Positions 50,291-58,850 of a DNA stretch of 64,000 bases are shown one piece after another. The DNA is from Micromonospora ureilytica. GTDB lineage: Bacteria; Actinomycetota; Actinomycetes; Mycobacteriales; Micromonosporaceae. The stretch's first letter is position 1. Each line of letters starts with the position of its first letter. The DNA lies in NCBI RefSeq assembly GCF_015751765.1, contig NZ_JADOTX010000001.1, positions 1,302,001-1,366,000 of the forward strand. The letters run 5' to 3'. A program made the position numbers and the translations under genes. The notes beneath the pieces were generated by a model. The model saw only the letters and a list, made by a program, of their open reading frames with translations. It was not told the origin of the DNA and ran no database searches.

Positions 50291-51859
50291 TCAGACCGGC
50301 GCGGCAGGGCAGCTCGCGCCGATCGGCGGTGTGGTTCTGGTGATGAGGTACCGCTCCACCTGACGACGGGTGCACTCGGTCCGTGGGTAGCTGGCGTGAC
50401 CCGACCCCTCGTAGGTGACGAGGTGGCCCCGACTGCCGAGCTGGCGCACCACCCGCTGGGCCCCGTCGTACGGGGTGGCCGGGTCGTACCGCCCGTTGAG
50501 CACCAGCAGCGGCGCGCTCGTCCGGACCCGCAGCTGATGTTGTGGGTTGGTCGCCGTCCAGCCCAGGCAGATCGCGCCGAAGCGGACGGCCAACGGGGAG
50601 GCCCGCAGGTGCGGTGCCACGGCGCGGGACAGGTCGAGATACCGGTTCCAGTCGGCGAACCCGTCGACCGGCAGTGACCAGTCCTGACAGAACGCCGGTA
50701 GCGCGTACTCGGTCAGGTCCTCGTCGGTGTCGACCGGCACCCTCAGCGACGCGAGCGGCGCGGCTTCGCCCCGCTCCAGCGCGAGAAGCATGGTCGCGAG
50801 GTCGGCCCAGGTCGCGTCGAAAAAGTTGATCACTGTCGCGAACCCAAGGTCGAACCAGGTCAGCTTCGCGCCGGTCGCCGGGTCGACAAGCGTGCCTGCG
50901 TCGGCACGGCGCATCAGTCGGTCGAACAGTGCCGGCACGTCGCGGCCGTGCAGTGCGCAGCCAGGGGTCCGCTCGCACCAGGCCACGAACTCGTGGAACA
51001 GTGCCTCGTTACTGGCCGCCCCGCTGCGGAAGTACTCCCTGACCCCCTGGCTGTGGTCCATCACGCTGTCCATGACCAGTGCGCGGACACGGTCGGGGAA
51101 CAGCTCGGCGTAGGCCTGCCCGATCAGTGTGCCGTAGGACCACTGGTAGAAGCTCAGCTGTCGCTCACCGAGTGCGGCCCGGATGGCGTCCGTGTCACGC
51201 GCGACGCTCACGCTGTCGAGGTGGTCGAACAGGGGGCCACTCTGAGCGCGGCAGTCGTCGCGCAGCTGGCGGTTGTAGGTACGGAGTCGCTCGAACTCCG
51301 CCGCGTTGCCGGGCGTCAGGGAAGGCTGCTGGGCCAGCAGCGCCGAGGAGCAGCGCACCGGTGCGCTACGGACCGTGCCGCGGGGATCGAAGCCGATGAC
51401 GTCGAAGCGGCGCAGCACGTCCGGCCCGAGCTGGCTGTCGGCAGTCAGCGCCACGTCCACCCCGGACAGGCCGGGACCGCCGGGGTTGAAGACCAGGACA
51501 CCGATGCGGGCGGCCGGGTCGGTGGCGGTACGCCGGGCCAGGGCCAGTGGGAAGGTTTCCCCGCCCGGACGGGCCCAGTCGACAGGCAGGCGCAGGGTGC
51601 CGCACCGGGTGCCGGGATCGTCGGGGCGTTCCGGGCACGCCCGCCAGTCGATCCGACCGCTCCAACCGCCAGCGGTGAGTACGGTGACCGGCCCGGTGCC
51701 GCCGGCTTCGGCTGGCGTGGTGCCCGCGAGCGACGGTGGGGCGTTGAGCGACAGGGCGACGAGGACCGCGACGGCGGCCGAGAGGCTGCCGAGGAGCCGC
51801 CGTCGTCGACGGTCAGGCCCGCGGGAATGCCGGAAGGTGGGTCTCTTCGTGGTCAACAT
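50291..51859 (-). CDS. secreted S33-type tripeptidyl aminopeptidase-like hydrolase
   Basis: This 522-residue exported alpha/beta-hydrolase matches the Streptomyces tripeptidyl-aminopeptidase/SlpD-like family (peptidase S33). The N-terminus is basic followed by a hydrophobic signal segment (LGSLSAAVAVLVALSL). Landmarks are FNPGGPGLSGVD (oxyanion), YQWSYGTLIG (nucleophile Ser), LLVLNGRYDPATP (Asp) and GSGHASYPRTECTRR (His). It likely removes peptides from protein N-termini outside the cell. I chose the ATG at 51859; an in-frame GTG at 51898 is possible. Confidence 0.83.
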   Translation of the reverse strand: MLTTKRPTFRHSRGPDRRRRRLLGSLSAAVAVLVALSLNAPPSLAGTTPAEAGGTGPVTVLTAGGWSGRIDWRACPERPDDPGTRCGTLRLPVDWARPGGETFPLALARRTATDPAARIGVLVFNPGGPGLSGVDVALTADSQLGPDVLRRFDVIGFDPRGTVRSAPVRCSSALLAQQPSLTPGNAAEFERLRTYNRQLRDDCRAQSGPLFDHLDSVSVARDTDAIRAALGERQLSFYQWSYGTLIGQAYAELFPDRVRALVMDSVMDHSQGVREYFRSGAASNEALFHEFVAWCERTPGCALHGRDVPALFDRLMRRADAGTLVDPATGAKLTWFDLGFATVINFFDATWADLATMLLALERGEAAPLASLRVPVDTDEDLTEYALPAFCQDWSLPVDGFADWNRYLDLSRAVAPHLRASPLAVRFGAICLGWTATNPQHQLRVRTSAPLLVLNGRYDPATPYDGAQRVVRQLGSRGHLVTYEGSGHASYPRTECTRRQVERYLITRTTPPIGASCPAAPV

Positions 51860-51922
51860 TCGTCCAGCCTGCCGACGCCCGGTCCACGTCGGATCCACGC
51901 CGGAACGGTGGGCACGGGGATT

Positions 51923-54787
51923 TCATCGGCACGCCGCCAGCCGCTCGGACAGCACCGCGGCCTGTGGATGACCGACCCGGTCGAGGATGGTCAGCGCCTG
52001 CCGCCACAGGTCGACCGAGATGTCGTGGTCGCCCACCGCCTGATGGGTGTCGCCGAGGCGGACGAGTGTGTCCGCCTTCCCGCACGGGTCCTGGACGTCC
52101 GAGTAGAGCGCCAGGGCGCGCCGGTAGCAGTCGGCCGCGGTCGGGTGTTTCCCGAGGCCGTGGTAGGCGAATCCGAGACTGTCCCAGGTGTGGGCCGCGC
52201 CGAGCCGGTCCTCGGCCTCCTCGTAGAGCGCGAGCGCCCGCTCGCAGTAGGTGATGGCGCGGGCGTGCTCGTCCAGCTGCGCGTGGCTCCAGCCGAGCGC
52301 GTTGAGCGCGGCCGCCTCGCCGAGCCGGTCGTCGGTGCTGCTGGCCAGCGCCAGCGCGTCCCTGGCGTGCCGCAGTGCCGCGCCGGCGTCGCCCTCGATG
52401 TCGGACAGCCAGGCGAGGTGCAGATGGACGCTGGCCTGCCCCGGGCGGTCCCCGGCCTGGTCGTACCGCGCCATCGCCCGCCGAAGGTGATGGTGAGCCG
52501 CACCGAACCGGCGGTGCTGGATGTGGGCCAGCGCGAGGTCCCGGTGGGCCAGCGCCTCGGCCCGTGGGTCACCGTGGCGGTGCGCGACCGTGACCGCGAT
52601 GGCCTGTACGGCGGCCAGGTCGTGCCACTGCGAGAGCCGGCCGAGCAGGGGAGTGAGGGCCTGGGCGAGCTGCCCGGCGTGGGCGTCGAAGCGGTGCGTG
52701 ACCGCGTCGTCGACGGCGGCCAGCAGCACAGGCTGTTCGATGGTGAACCAGGCCAGCGCGGCCCGGTGGTCGGCGAACGCCGGCGGCGACGCGTCGGCGT
52801 GCAGGGGCGTCGGATCGAGCGGCTGCCAACCGGTGTCGACAAGCCTGGCCGCGGCGCGAGCGATACACAGGTAGTGGTCGAGTACGCGCCCCCGGACGGC
52901 TCGACGGTCGGCCGGACGGTCGAGCGCGTGCGTCAGCTCCTCGCCGTAGGCGCGGAGCAGATCGTGACAGCGGAAGCGGTTGGGGGACTCCTCGGCCAGC
53001 AGGTTCGCGCGGGTCAACTCGTCGAGCGCCGGCCGGATCAGGTGCGGCGGCGCCCCGGCGAGGCTGGCCGCCGCCGCCGCGCTGACGTCCGCGGCGGGGT
53101 GCAGGCTGATCTGCCGGAACAGCCGGGCCGCGTCCGCGCCGAGCAGTCGGTACGACCAGGAGAGCACGGTCCGCACGTCGGTGGCGGCGTCGTCGGTGGC
53201 CAGGGCGGCGAGCCCGCCCCGACTCGCCGCCAGGTCGTCGGCGATGGCCTGGAGCGGAAACGTGGGTCTGGCGGCGGCCCGCGCGGCCACGATGGACAGG
53301 GCCAGAGGCAATCGCGCGGTACGTCTGATCAGTTCGTCGACCGCTGCCGGCTGGGCGGCGGCCCGCTGCGCACCCAGCCGGCGTACGAGCAGCTGGCGCG
53401 CTTCGTCGTCGCTGGGCAGGTCCAGCGCGAGGGGCTGGGCGCCATCGGCGGCGACCAGGCCGGGCAGGGTGTGGCGACTCGTCACGAGCACACCGCAGCC
53501 TGTCGACCCCGGAAGCAGCGGCCGTACCTGTTCCGCGTCGCGGGCGTTGTCGAGCAGCACGAGCAGCCGACGATCCGCGGTCAGGCTGCGGTACAGGGCG
53601 AACTGGGCCGCCGGCTCGGCGGGGATCTCGAGGGTCTTCACACCCAGGGCGGGCAGGAGCGAGCGTACGACGACTGCCGACGGTGACGCCTCCTGCGTCG
53701 CGGTGCCGAATCCACCCAGGTCGACGTGGAGCTGTCCGTCCGGAAAGTGGCGCAGGTTGTCGTGCGCCCAGCGCAACGCCAGCCAACTCTTTCCGACGCC
53801 GCCGGTGCCGGTGATGACGACGGTGTCGGCCGAGCCGGGGTCACCGAGCAGCAGCGTGGTGAGCCGGGCCAGCTCCCCGGCCCGGCCGGTGAACAACGCC
53901 GGTGCGGCCGGCAGCTGCCGGGGGATGACCCGCGGCGGGCATCTTTCCGGTGGCCGCGGATCGGATGTGAACACCTCCCGATCCGCGCGCAGGATGCGGG
54001 TGTGCAGGTGTTGGAGATCGGGGCCGGGCTCGACTCCCAGCTCCTCGGCGAGGAGCTGGCGGAGCTGCCGGTACGTCGCCAGCGCGTCGGCGCGTCGGCC
54101 CGCCCGCGCCAGGGCCACCATCAGTTGCCCCCATGGGCGCTCGCGCAGCGGATCGGCGTCGACCTGGCTCCGCAGCGGTTCGATCAGCTCGTGATGCCGT
54201 CCGGCGCGCAGCTGGAGGTCTGCTACCTCCTCCACCAGGCTTGAGCGCTGCTCCTGGAGCCGCGTTCGGACGGAGAGCAACACCCCCCAGCCGGGGAGGC
54301 CCGCGAACGGCTCCCCACGCCAGAGCGCCAACGCCGCCTCGAACGACTCCTGGGCGGCTGCCAAGTGACCCTGCCGCAGCGCGGAATACCCGCGCTGGGC
54401 CAGGTCGTCGAAGGCCACGCTGTCCACCGTCTGCCCGTCGAGGGCGAGGTGGTAGCCGGTGGGCCCGGCGAGGATGGCGGGGTCGGGGAGGCCCGGGGAG
54501 CGCAGCGCCCGGCGCAACGCCCAGACGTAGGTCTTCACGTTGCCGGCTGCCGTCTTCGGTGGGCGCCCCTGCCACAGCTCGTCGACGAGTTGGTCGATGG
54601 ACCACCCGGTGCCGGGCTGCGACATCAGGACTGCCAGGAGGCGCACCTGCATCGGCGTGCCGAGAGCCAGCCGTTCGCCGCAGGCCGACCGTACCTCGAC
54701 CGGTCCGAGCAGGTGGTACCGCGTCGCCGGCGGCGGCCCAGCGGGGTCCATCGCCTCATCGTAGGGGCCCACGCCATCCCGGCTCAT
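51923..54787 (-). CDS. SARP/BTAD-NB-ARC-TPR transcriptional regulator (AfsR-like)
   Basis: This 954-residue protein has the AfsR-type order: OmpR-like winged helix (about 22-110: RYHLLGPVEVRSACGERLALGTPMQVRLLAVLM, WQGRPPKTAAGNVKTYVWALRRAL), bacterial transcriptional activation domain (about 115-265), NB-ARC ATPase with Walker A TGTGGVGKSW near residue 330 and Walker B RRLLVLLDNARD, then TPR repeats (about 690-930). Such regulators control secondary metabolism and differentiation genes. The start could be ATG 54787 or 54751. It is divergent from wrbA. Confidence 0.85.
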   Translation of the reverse strand: MSRDGVGPYDEAMDPAGPPPATRYHLLGPVEVRSACGERLALGTPMQVRLLAVLMSQPGTGWSIDQLVDELWQGRPPKTAAGNVKTYVWALRRALRSPGLPDPAILAGPTGYHLALDGQTVDSVAFDDLAQRGYSALRQGHLAAAQESFEAALALWRGEPFAGLPGWGVLLSVRTRLQEQRSSLVEEVADLQLRAGRHHELIEPLRSQVDADPLRERPWGQLMVALARAGRRADALATYRQLRQLLAEELGVEPGPDLQHLHTRILRADREVFTSDPRPPERCPPRVIPRQLPAAPALFTGRAGELARLTTLLLGDPGSADTVVITGTGGVGKSWLALRWAHDNLRHFPDGQLHVDLGGFGTATQEASPSAVVVRSLLPALGVKTLEIPAEPAAQFALYRSLTADRRLLVLLDNARDAEQVRPLLPGSTGCGVLVTSRHTLPGLVAADGAQPLALDLPSDDEARQLLVRRLGAQRAAAQPAAVDELIRRTARLPLALSIVAARAAARPTFPLQAIADDLAASRGGLAALATDDAATDVRTVLSWSYRLLGADAARLFRQISLHPAADVSAAAAASLAGAPPHLIRPALDELTRANLLAEESPNRFRCHDLLRAYGEELTHALDRPADRRAVRGRVLDHYLCIARAAARLVDTGWQPLDPTPLHADASPPAFADHRAALAWFTIEQPVLLAAVDDAVTHRFDAHAGQLAQALTPLLGRLSQWHDLAAVQAIAVTVAHRHGDPRAEALAHRDLALAHIQHRRFGAAHHHLRRAMARYDQAGDRPGQASVHLHLAWLSDIEGDAGAALRHARDALALASSTDDRLGEAAALNALGWSHAQLDEHARAITYCERALALYEEAEDRLGAAHTWDSLGFAYHGLGKHPTAADCYRRALALYSDVQDPCGKADTLVRLGDTHQAVGDHDISVDLWRQALTILDRVGHPQAAVLSERLAACR

Positions 54788-54895
54788 CGGCTGGACGGCC
54801 GCAGCCGCGCGCCCGTCTCCTGGTGTGCGCCGTCACGCGGGTGGGCATGGTCAGGATGTTGGGGTGCCGCGAGGTGGCTGCTACTGTCGAGATTG

Positions 54896-54907
54896 TTGCG
54901 GCCGCAA
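54896..54907. promoter_or_regulatory. palindrome in wrbA promoter
   Basis: TTGCGGCCGCAA is a perfect 12-base palindrome 37 bases before the wrbA start, and GCGGCAAC follows after 8 bases as a further partial half-site. Confidence 0.4.
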
Positions 54908-54944
54908 ATTTATCAGCGGCAACTACTTTGGGAAGGACCCTCCG

Positions 54945-55544
54945 ATGACCAAGCTCTCCGTCATCTACTACTCGTCCACCGGAACCCTCCACGCCATGGC
55001 CAAGCGCCTCGCCGAGGCTGGCGAGAAGGCCGGCGCCGAGGTGCGGCTGCGTCAGGTTCCGGAGCTCGCCCCGGCGGAGGCCATCGCCTCCAACGCCGCC
55101 TGGAGTCAGCACTTCGACGCCACGAAGAACGAGCCGAAGGCGACCGCCGACGACGTCGTCTGGGCGGACGCTGTGCTGTTCGGCACGCCCACCCGGTACG
55201 GCAACGTCGCCAGCCAGCTCAAGCAGTTCATCGACACGCTCGGCCCGCAGTGGGCGCAGGGGCTGCTCGCCGACAAGGTGTACGCCGGCTTCACCGCATC
55301 CATGACCGCGCACGGCGGCCAGGAGTCGACTCTTCTGGCGCTCTACAACACCGTCCACCACTTCGGCGGTCTGGTCGTCGCCCCGGGCTACACCGACCCG
55401 CTGAAGTTCGCCGACGGCAACCCGTACGGCGTCTCGCACGTGACCGGCGGAGGCAACGACGCCCCGCTGGGTGACGCCCAGTTCGCCGCCCTCGACCACA
55501 TGGCCGAGCGGGTCGTCAAGATCGCCGGCAAGCTCAGCGCCTGA
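54945..55544 (+). CDS. wrbA: NAD(P)H:quinone oxidoreductase (flavodoxin-like, WrbA type)
   Basis: This 199-residue protein is a WrbA-like flavoprotein that reduces quinones by two electrons with NAD(P)H. Signs are the FMN-phosphate loop YYSSTGTLHAMA at the N-terminus, the characteristic insertion DAVLFGTPTRYGNVASQLKQFID, the FTASMTAHGGQES loop and the tail VTGGGNDAPLGDAQFAALDHMAERVVKI. It is cytoplasmic and protects against redox-cycling compounds. GGAAGGACCC precedes the ATG; a hairpin follows at 55597. Confidence 0.88.
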   Translation: MTKLSVIYYSSTGTLHAMAKRLAEAGEKAGAEVRLRQVPELAPAEAIASNAAWSQHFDATKNEPKATADDVVWADAVLFGTPTRYGNVASQLKQFIDTLGPQWAQGLLADKVYAGFTASMTAHGGQESTLLALYNTVHHFGGLVVAPGYTDPLKFADGNPYGVSHVTGGGNDAPLGDAQFAALDHMAERVVKIAGKLSA

Positions 55545-55596
55545 GCGCGCTGCCGCCGTAGCGGACGCCCGCGTCGACGCGGGCGTTCAGGTGGGC

Positions 55597-55631
55597 GAGG
55601 GCCGGCCTCCCGTCGTGGGAGGCCGGCCCTC
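55597..55631. terminator. bidirectional hairpin terminator
   Basis: GAGGGCCGGCCTCCC pairs perfectly with GGGAGGCCGGCCCTC around loop GTCGT, between convergent wrbA and the methyltransferase. Confidence 0.85.
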
Positions 55632-55638
55632 GGCGTCC

Positions 55639-56241
55639 TCACACCGCGATCGCCGCGATGGCGGCAAGCAGCCGATGCTCGTCGGTGCCGGGCCGCCGCA
55701 GGCGTTCGACCTCCCGGAAGCCGGCGCGGCCGAGCCGTTCGGAGATCTCGTCGGGCGGCCAGCGGTAGGCGGTCAGGACCTTGTGGTCGAAGGCGCCGAC
55801 CTCCTCGGCGTCGAAGACGCCCAGGACCAGCCGCCCGGCTGGGACCAGCACTCGCCGGAACTCCTTGAGCATGCCGTCGAGCTCCGGCGGCGGAAGATGG
55901 ATCAACGAGTACCAGGCCAGGATGCCGTCGATGGAGTCCTCGGCGACGTCGAGGTGTTCCATCGAACCGAGGTGGAACTCGACGCCCGGGTGGGACGCCC
56001 GCGCGTGCGCGATGAACTCGGGGACCAGGTCGATCCCCACGGCGTCGACACCCAGCTCACGAAGGTAGCCGGTGAGGTGGCCGGGCCCGCACCCCAGATC
56101 GAGCACCCGGCCGGGCCGGCTGCCCAGGTGTCGTCTGATGAGGGCGAGGTCGTCGGGGTCCACCTGCTGGCTGGTGCCGAACAGCTCGATGTAGAGCTCC
56201 GCGACGGAAGTGTAAGCCTGTCGCACCCTGTCCGTTTCCAT
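55639..56241 (-). CDS. class I SAM-dependent methyltransferase
   Basis: This 200-residue methyltransferase has motif I VLDLGCGPGHLTGYL (near residue 46), motif II VGIDLVPEFI, and post-motifs GSMEHL and SLIHLPPPEL. The acceptor is unknown. The homology starts near the first Met, so the ATG at 56241 is used. It is convergent with wrbA and divergent from the hydrolase/TetR operon. Confidence 0.85.
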   Translation of the reverse strand: METDRVRQAYTSVAELYIELFGTSQQVDPDDLALIRRHLGSRPGRVLDLGCGPGHLTGYLRELGVDAVGIDLVPEFIAHARASHPGVEFHLGSMEHLDVAEDSIDGILAWYSLIHLPPPELDGMLKEFRRVLVPAGRLVLGVFDAEEVGAFDHKVLTAYRWPPDEISERLGRAGFREVERLRRPGTDEHRLLAAIAAIAV

Positions 56242-56297
56242 CGCGGCACTATACGGCCGTCAGGCCATGCCGAGGCGACAGCCGCTTGCCCTCCACG

Positions 56298-56332
56298 GCT
56301 AATGCCGTTAGCCTTTAGCTAATCACGTTAGC
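56298..56332. promoter_or_regulatory. twin tandem operators, likely for the TetR regulator
   Basis: GCTAATGCCGTTAGC (56298-56312) and GCTAATCACGTTAGC (56318-56332) are two near-identical palindromes with arms GCTAA and TTAGC, 20 bases from centre to centre. They lie just before the hydrolase start at 56349, so binding should shut off the operon that encodes the TetR protein itself. Confidence 0.75.
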
Positions 56333-56348
56333 TTCAGTGGAGGACGTC

Positions 56349-57185
56349 ATGACCGAACACCTGCGCATTGCCGGCAACACCATCGCCTACGAGGTCACCG
56401 GGCAGGGCCCGCTGGTCGTCCTGGCGCACGGCATGGGCGACAGCCGGCACTCCTACCGGTTCGTCGCTCCGGCCCTGGTAGCTGCCGGATACCGGGTCGC
56501 CAACGTCGACATCCGCGGCTGCGGCGACTCCAGCCTCGGCTGGGACGGCTACAGCCGCACCGACATCGCGGGCGACCTCGTCGCCGTCGTGCGCCACCTC
56601 GGCGGCCCGGCCGTGATCATCGGCCAGTCGATCAGCGGCGGTGCCGCGACCGTCGCGGCGGCCACCGCACCCGAGCTGATCGCCGGCGTCATCGAGCTGG
56701 CGCCGTTCACCCGAGTACAGTCCTTCGACCTGGGTGGGCTGGTGCGGGTGAAGCGCTTCCGGGCCGGCTATCTCCAACTGGCCCAGGTGCTCATGCGGGG
56801 CAGCCTGGCGAACTGGCGCAAGTACCTCGACGTGGCGATCCCCACCAAGCCCGCCGACTGGGACAGCGAGCTGGCCCGCATCGAGGCCAAGATGAGTGAG
56901 CCCGGCCGAATGAAGGTTCTCCAGGCCATGGCCAAGACCAGCCCGGCCGACGCCGGTCGGCAACTGCCCAACGTCACCCGCCCGGTCCTGGTGATCCAGG
57001 GCAGCGCCGACCCCGACTGGGCCGACCCGCGGGCCGAGGGCGAACGCGTCATCGCCGACCTGCCGCGAGGGCTCGGCGAGCTGGCTGTCATCGAGGGCGC
57101 GGGCCACTACCCGCACGTCCAGACGCCCGACGAGGTCGTCGCCCTGGCCCTGCCGTTCCTCGCCCGGACGCTGACCAGTGCCTAA
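56349..57185 (+). CDS. alpha/beta hydrolase
   Basis: This 278-residue alpha/beta-hydrolase has VVLAHGMGDSRHSYRFVAPAL (oxyanion), the nucleophile motif IIGQSISGGAAT (GQSISG, Ser near 91), an acid Asp in QGSADPDW and a His in GAGHYPHVQTPDE. The usual GxSxG motif is present. The start at ATG 56349 follows GGAGG with 5-base spacing. It overlaps the TetR gene by 8 bases and shares the twin operators, so the two form a self-controlled operon. Confidence 0.82.
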   Translation: MTEHLRIAGNTIAYEVTGQGPLVVLAHGMGDSRHSYRFVAPALVAAGYRVANVDIRGCGDSSLGWDGYSRTDIAGDLVAVVRHLGGPAVIIGQSISGGAATVAAATAPELIAGVIELAPFTRVQSFDLGGLVRVKRFRAGYLQLAQVLMRGSLANWRKYLDVAIPTKPADWDSELARIEAKMSEPGRMKVLQAMAKTSPADAGRQLPNVTRPVLVIQGSADPDWADPRAEGERVIADLPRGLGELAVIEGAGHYPHVQTPDEVVALALPFLARTLTSA

Positions 57186-57768
57186 GGCCCGGCTCACCCC
57201 GGCATCGGTCACCGAAGCCGCAGCCGCGCTCGTCGACGAGGTCGGCTTCGACAACCTCAGCATGGGCCTGCTCGCCGAACGGCTCGGGATCAAGACCCCC
57301 TCGCTCTACAAGCACGTCACCAGCCAGGCCGACCTGGCGCACCGGATCGCCATACAGGGCATGACCGAGGCCGGCGATGCCATCCGCGACGCCATCCAGG
57401 GCCGGTCCGGCAGCGATGCCCTCGCCGCCGGCGCCCAGGCGATGCGGACCTACGTGCGGGAACACCCCGGCCGGTACGCCGCAGCCAACACCGCCCGTCC
57501 GACCGGCCCCGACGACCCGTTCATCCCGGCCAGCGAGCGAGTGCTCGCCTCCTGGGCGGCCATGCTGCGCGGATACGGGCTGGAACCCGACCAGGAGATC
57601 CACGCCATGCGAACGCTGCGCAGCGTTCTGCACGGGTTCGCGACCCTGGAGGCGGCCGGCGGGTTCCAGATCGACGCGTCCGTCGACGAGAGCTTCACCT
57701 GGCTGATCAACTTCGTCGACCATGGCCTTCGCGCCGGCGCCATCACGGGCAGCGCCGCCGCCCTCTGA
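57178..57768 (+). CDS. TetR family regulator
   Basis: This 196-residue repressor has the TetR HTH (AAAALVDEVGFDNLSMGLLAERLGIKTPSLYKHVTSQ, about residues 13-48) and a TetR_C_33/WHG-like ligand domain (HPGRYAAANTARP, FATLEAAGGF). The GTG at 57178 lies inside the end of the hydrolase gene. It likely binds the tandem palindromes before the hydrolase. Confidence 0.85.
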   Translation: MPKARLTPASVTEAAAALVDEVGFDNLSMGLLAERLGIKTPSLYKHVTSQADLAHRIAIQGMTEAGDAIRDAIQGRSGSDALAAGAQAMRTYVREHPGRYAAANTARPTGPDDPFIPASERVLASWAAMLRGYGLEPDQEIHAMRTLRSVLHGFATLEAAGGFQIDASVDESFTWLINFVDHGLRAGAITGSAAAL

Positions 57769-57812
57769 CGCCGGGTCGCCTCGCGTACGGGCTGCCTCGG
57801 CATGCGGTGCCT

Positions 57813-57828
57813 ACTCCTGGCAGGGAGT
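57813..57828. promoter_or_regulatory. candidate operator before XRE gene
   Basis: ACTCC-N6-GGAGT is a short dyad 35-51 bases before the XRE start. It could be the regulator's own site. Confidence 0.3.
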
Positions 57829-57863
57829 GGTTGGGGCGGGCCGGGCTCGCAATACTTCGAGTC

Positions 57864-58751
57864 ATGAACGCGAGAGGACAGCTCGGCGATTTCCTCCAGG
57901 CCCGGCGCTCCCAGCTGCGGCCGGAGGACACCGGCGTGGCGACATACGGTGAGCGGCGCCGGGTTCGAGGGCTGCGCCGGGAGGAGTTGGCCCTGCTGGC
58001 CGGGGTGAGCGTGTCGTACTACTCGCGGCTGGAGCAGGGGCAGGCCGTGAACGCCTCACCCGAGGTGCTCGACGCGCTTGCCCGAGCGCTGCGGCTCGAC
58101 GACGCGGAGCGCCGCCATCTGGGCGAGCTGGCGGCCGGGACCCGCCGTCGGCCCGCCGTACGTCGCCCTTCCCCGGAGCGGGTGAGCCCGGCGGTACGCC
58201 AGCTCGTCGCGACGCTTGGTGACGTACCCGTGGTGGTGCTCGGTCGCCGCGCCGACGTGCTGGCCTGGAACACCGCCGGTCATGCCCTGTTCGCCGGCCA
58301 CCTGACTCCGGAGATCCCGGAGCGGCCGAACCAGCAGCCGAACATGGCACGGCTGGTGTTTCTGGACACACACACCCGCGACCTGTACGCGGACTGGCCC
58401 ACAAAGGCCCGCGCGGTGGTGGCGACACTGCGGATGGCTTCCGGGCAGCACCCGGACGATCCGCTGATGGCCGCGCTGGTTGGTGAGCTGACGGTGCGGA
58501 GTCCGGAGTTCGCCGCCATGTGGGCCGACCACCGGGTGAAGGCCGGCGGCGACACGGTCTACCAGATGCGTCATCCGCTGGTCGGCGCGATGGACGTGAC
58601 ACAGCAGACCCTGCGTACCGAGGACGGCCAGACCGTCGTGGTCGCCACCACCGAACCCGGCTCGGCATCTCACGCCGCGATGACGTTGCTCGTGCACGGC
58701 GCGGTCACCACCCGTGCCGGCGCTCCGCAGCCCCTCGTCAGGCGCGAGTAG
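57864..58751 (+). CDS. XRE-family regulator with MmyB-like ligand domain
   Basis: This 295-residue regulator has an N-terminal helix-turn-helix (GERRRVRGLRREELALLAGVSVSYYSRLEQGQ, about residues 29-60) followed by a MmyB/PAS-like ligand-binding domain (VVVLGRRADVLAWNTAGHALFAGH; PNMARLVFLDTHTRDLYADW). Proteins like this usually control a neighbouring oxidoreductase or secreted protein gene. The ATG at 57864 has no clear ribosome site and could be leaderless. The beta-propeller gene follows 99 bases downstream. Confidence 0.85.
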   Translation: MNARGQLGDFLQARRSQLRPEDTGVATYGERRRVRGLRREELALLAGVSVSYYSRLEQGQAVNASPEVLDALARALRLDDAERRHLGELAAGTRRRPAVRRPSPERVSPAVRQLVATLGDVPVVVLGRRADVLAWNTAGHALFAGHLTPEIPERPNQQPNMARLVFLDTHTRDLYADWPTKARAVVATLRMASGQHPDDPLMAALVGELTVRSPEFAAMWADHRVKAGGDTVYQMRHPLVGAMDVTQQTLRTEDGQTVVVATTEPGSASHAAMTLLVHGAVTTRAGAPQPLVRRE

Positions 58752-58850
58752 CAACCTTCCCATCGGCTCGACACGAGGTGCTCCGCGAGGAGCGCCGGAC
58801 CCGTCGCGCCCTTTTCAAGCCCATCGACAACACCGTGAGTAGGGACAGAA

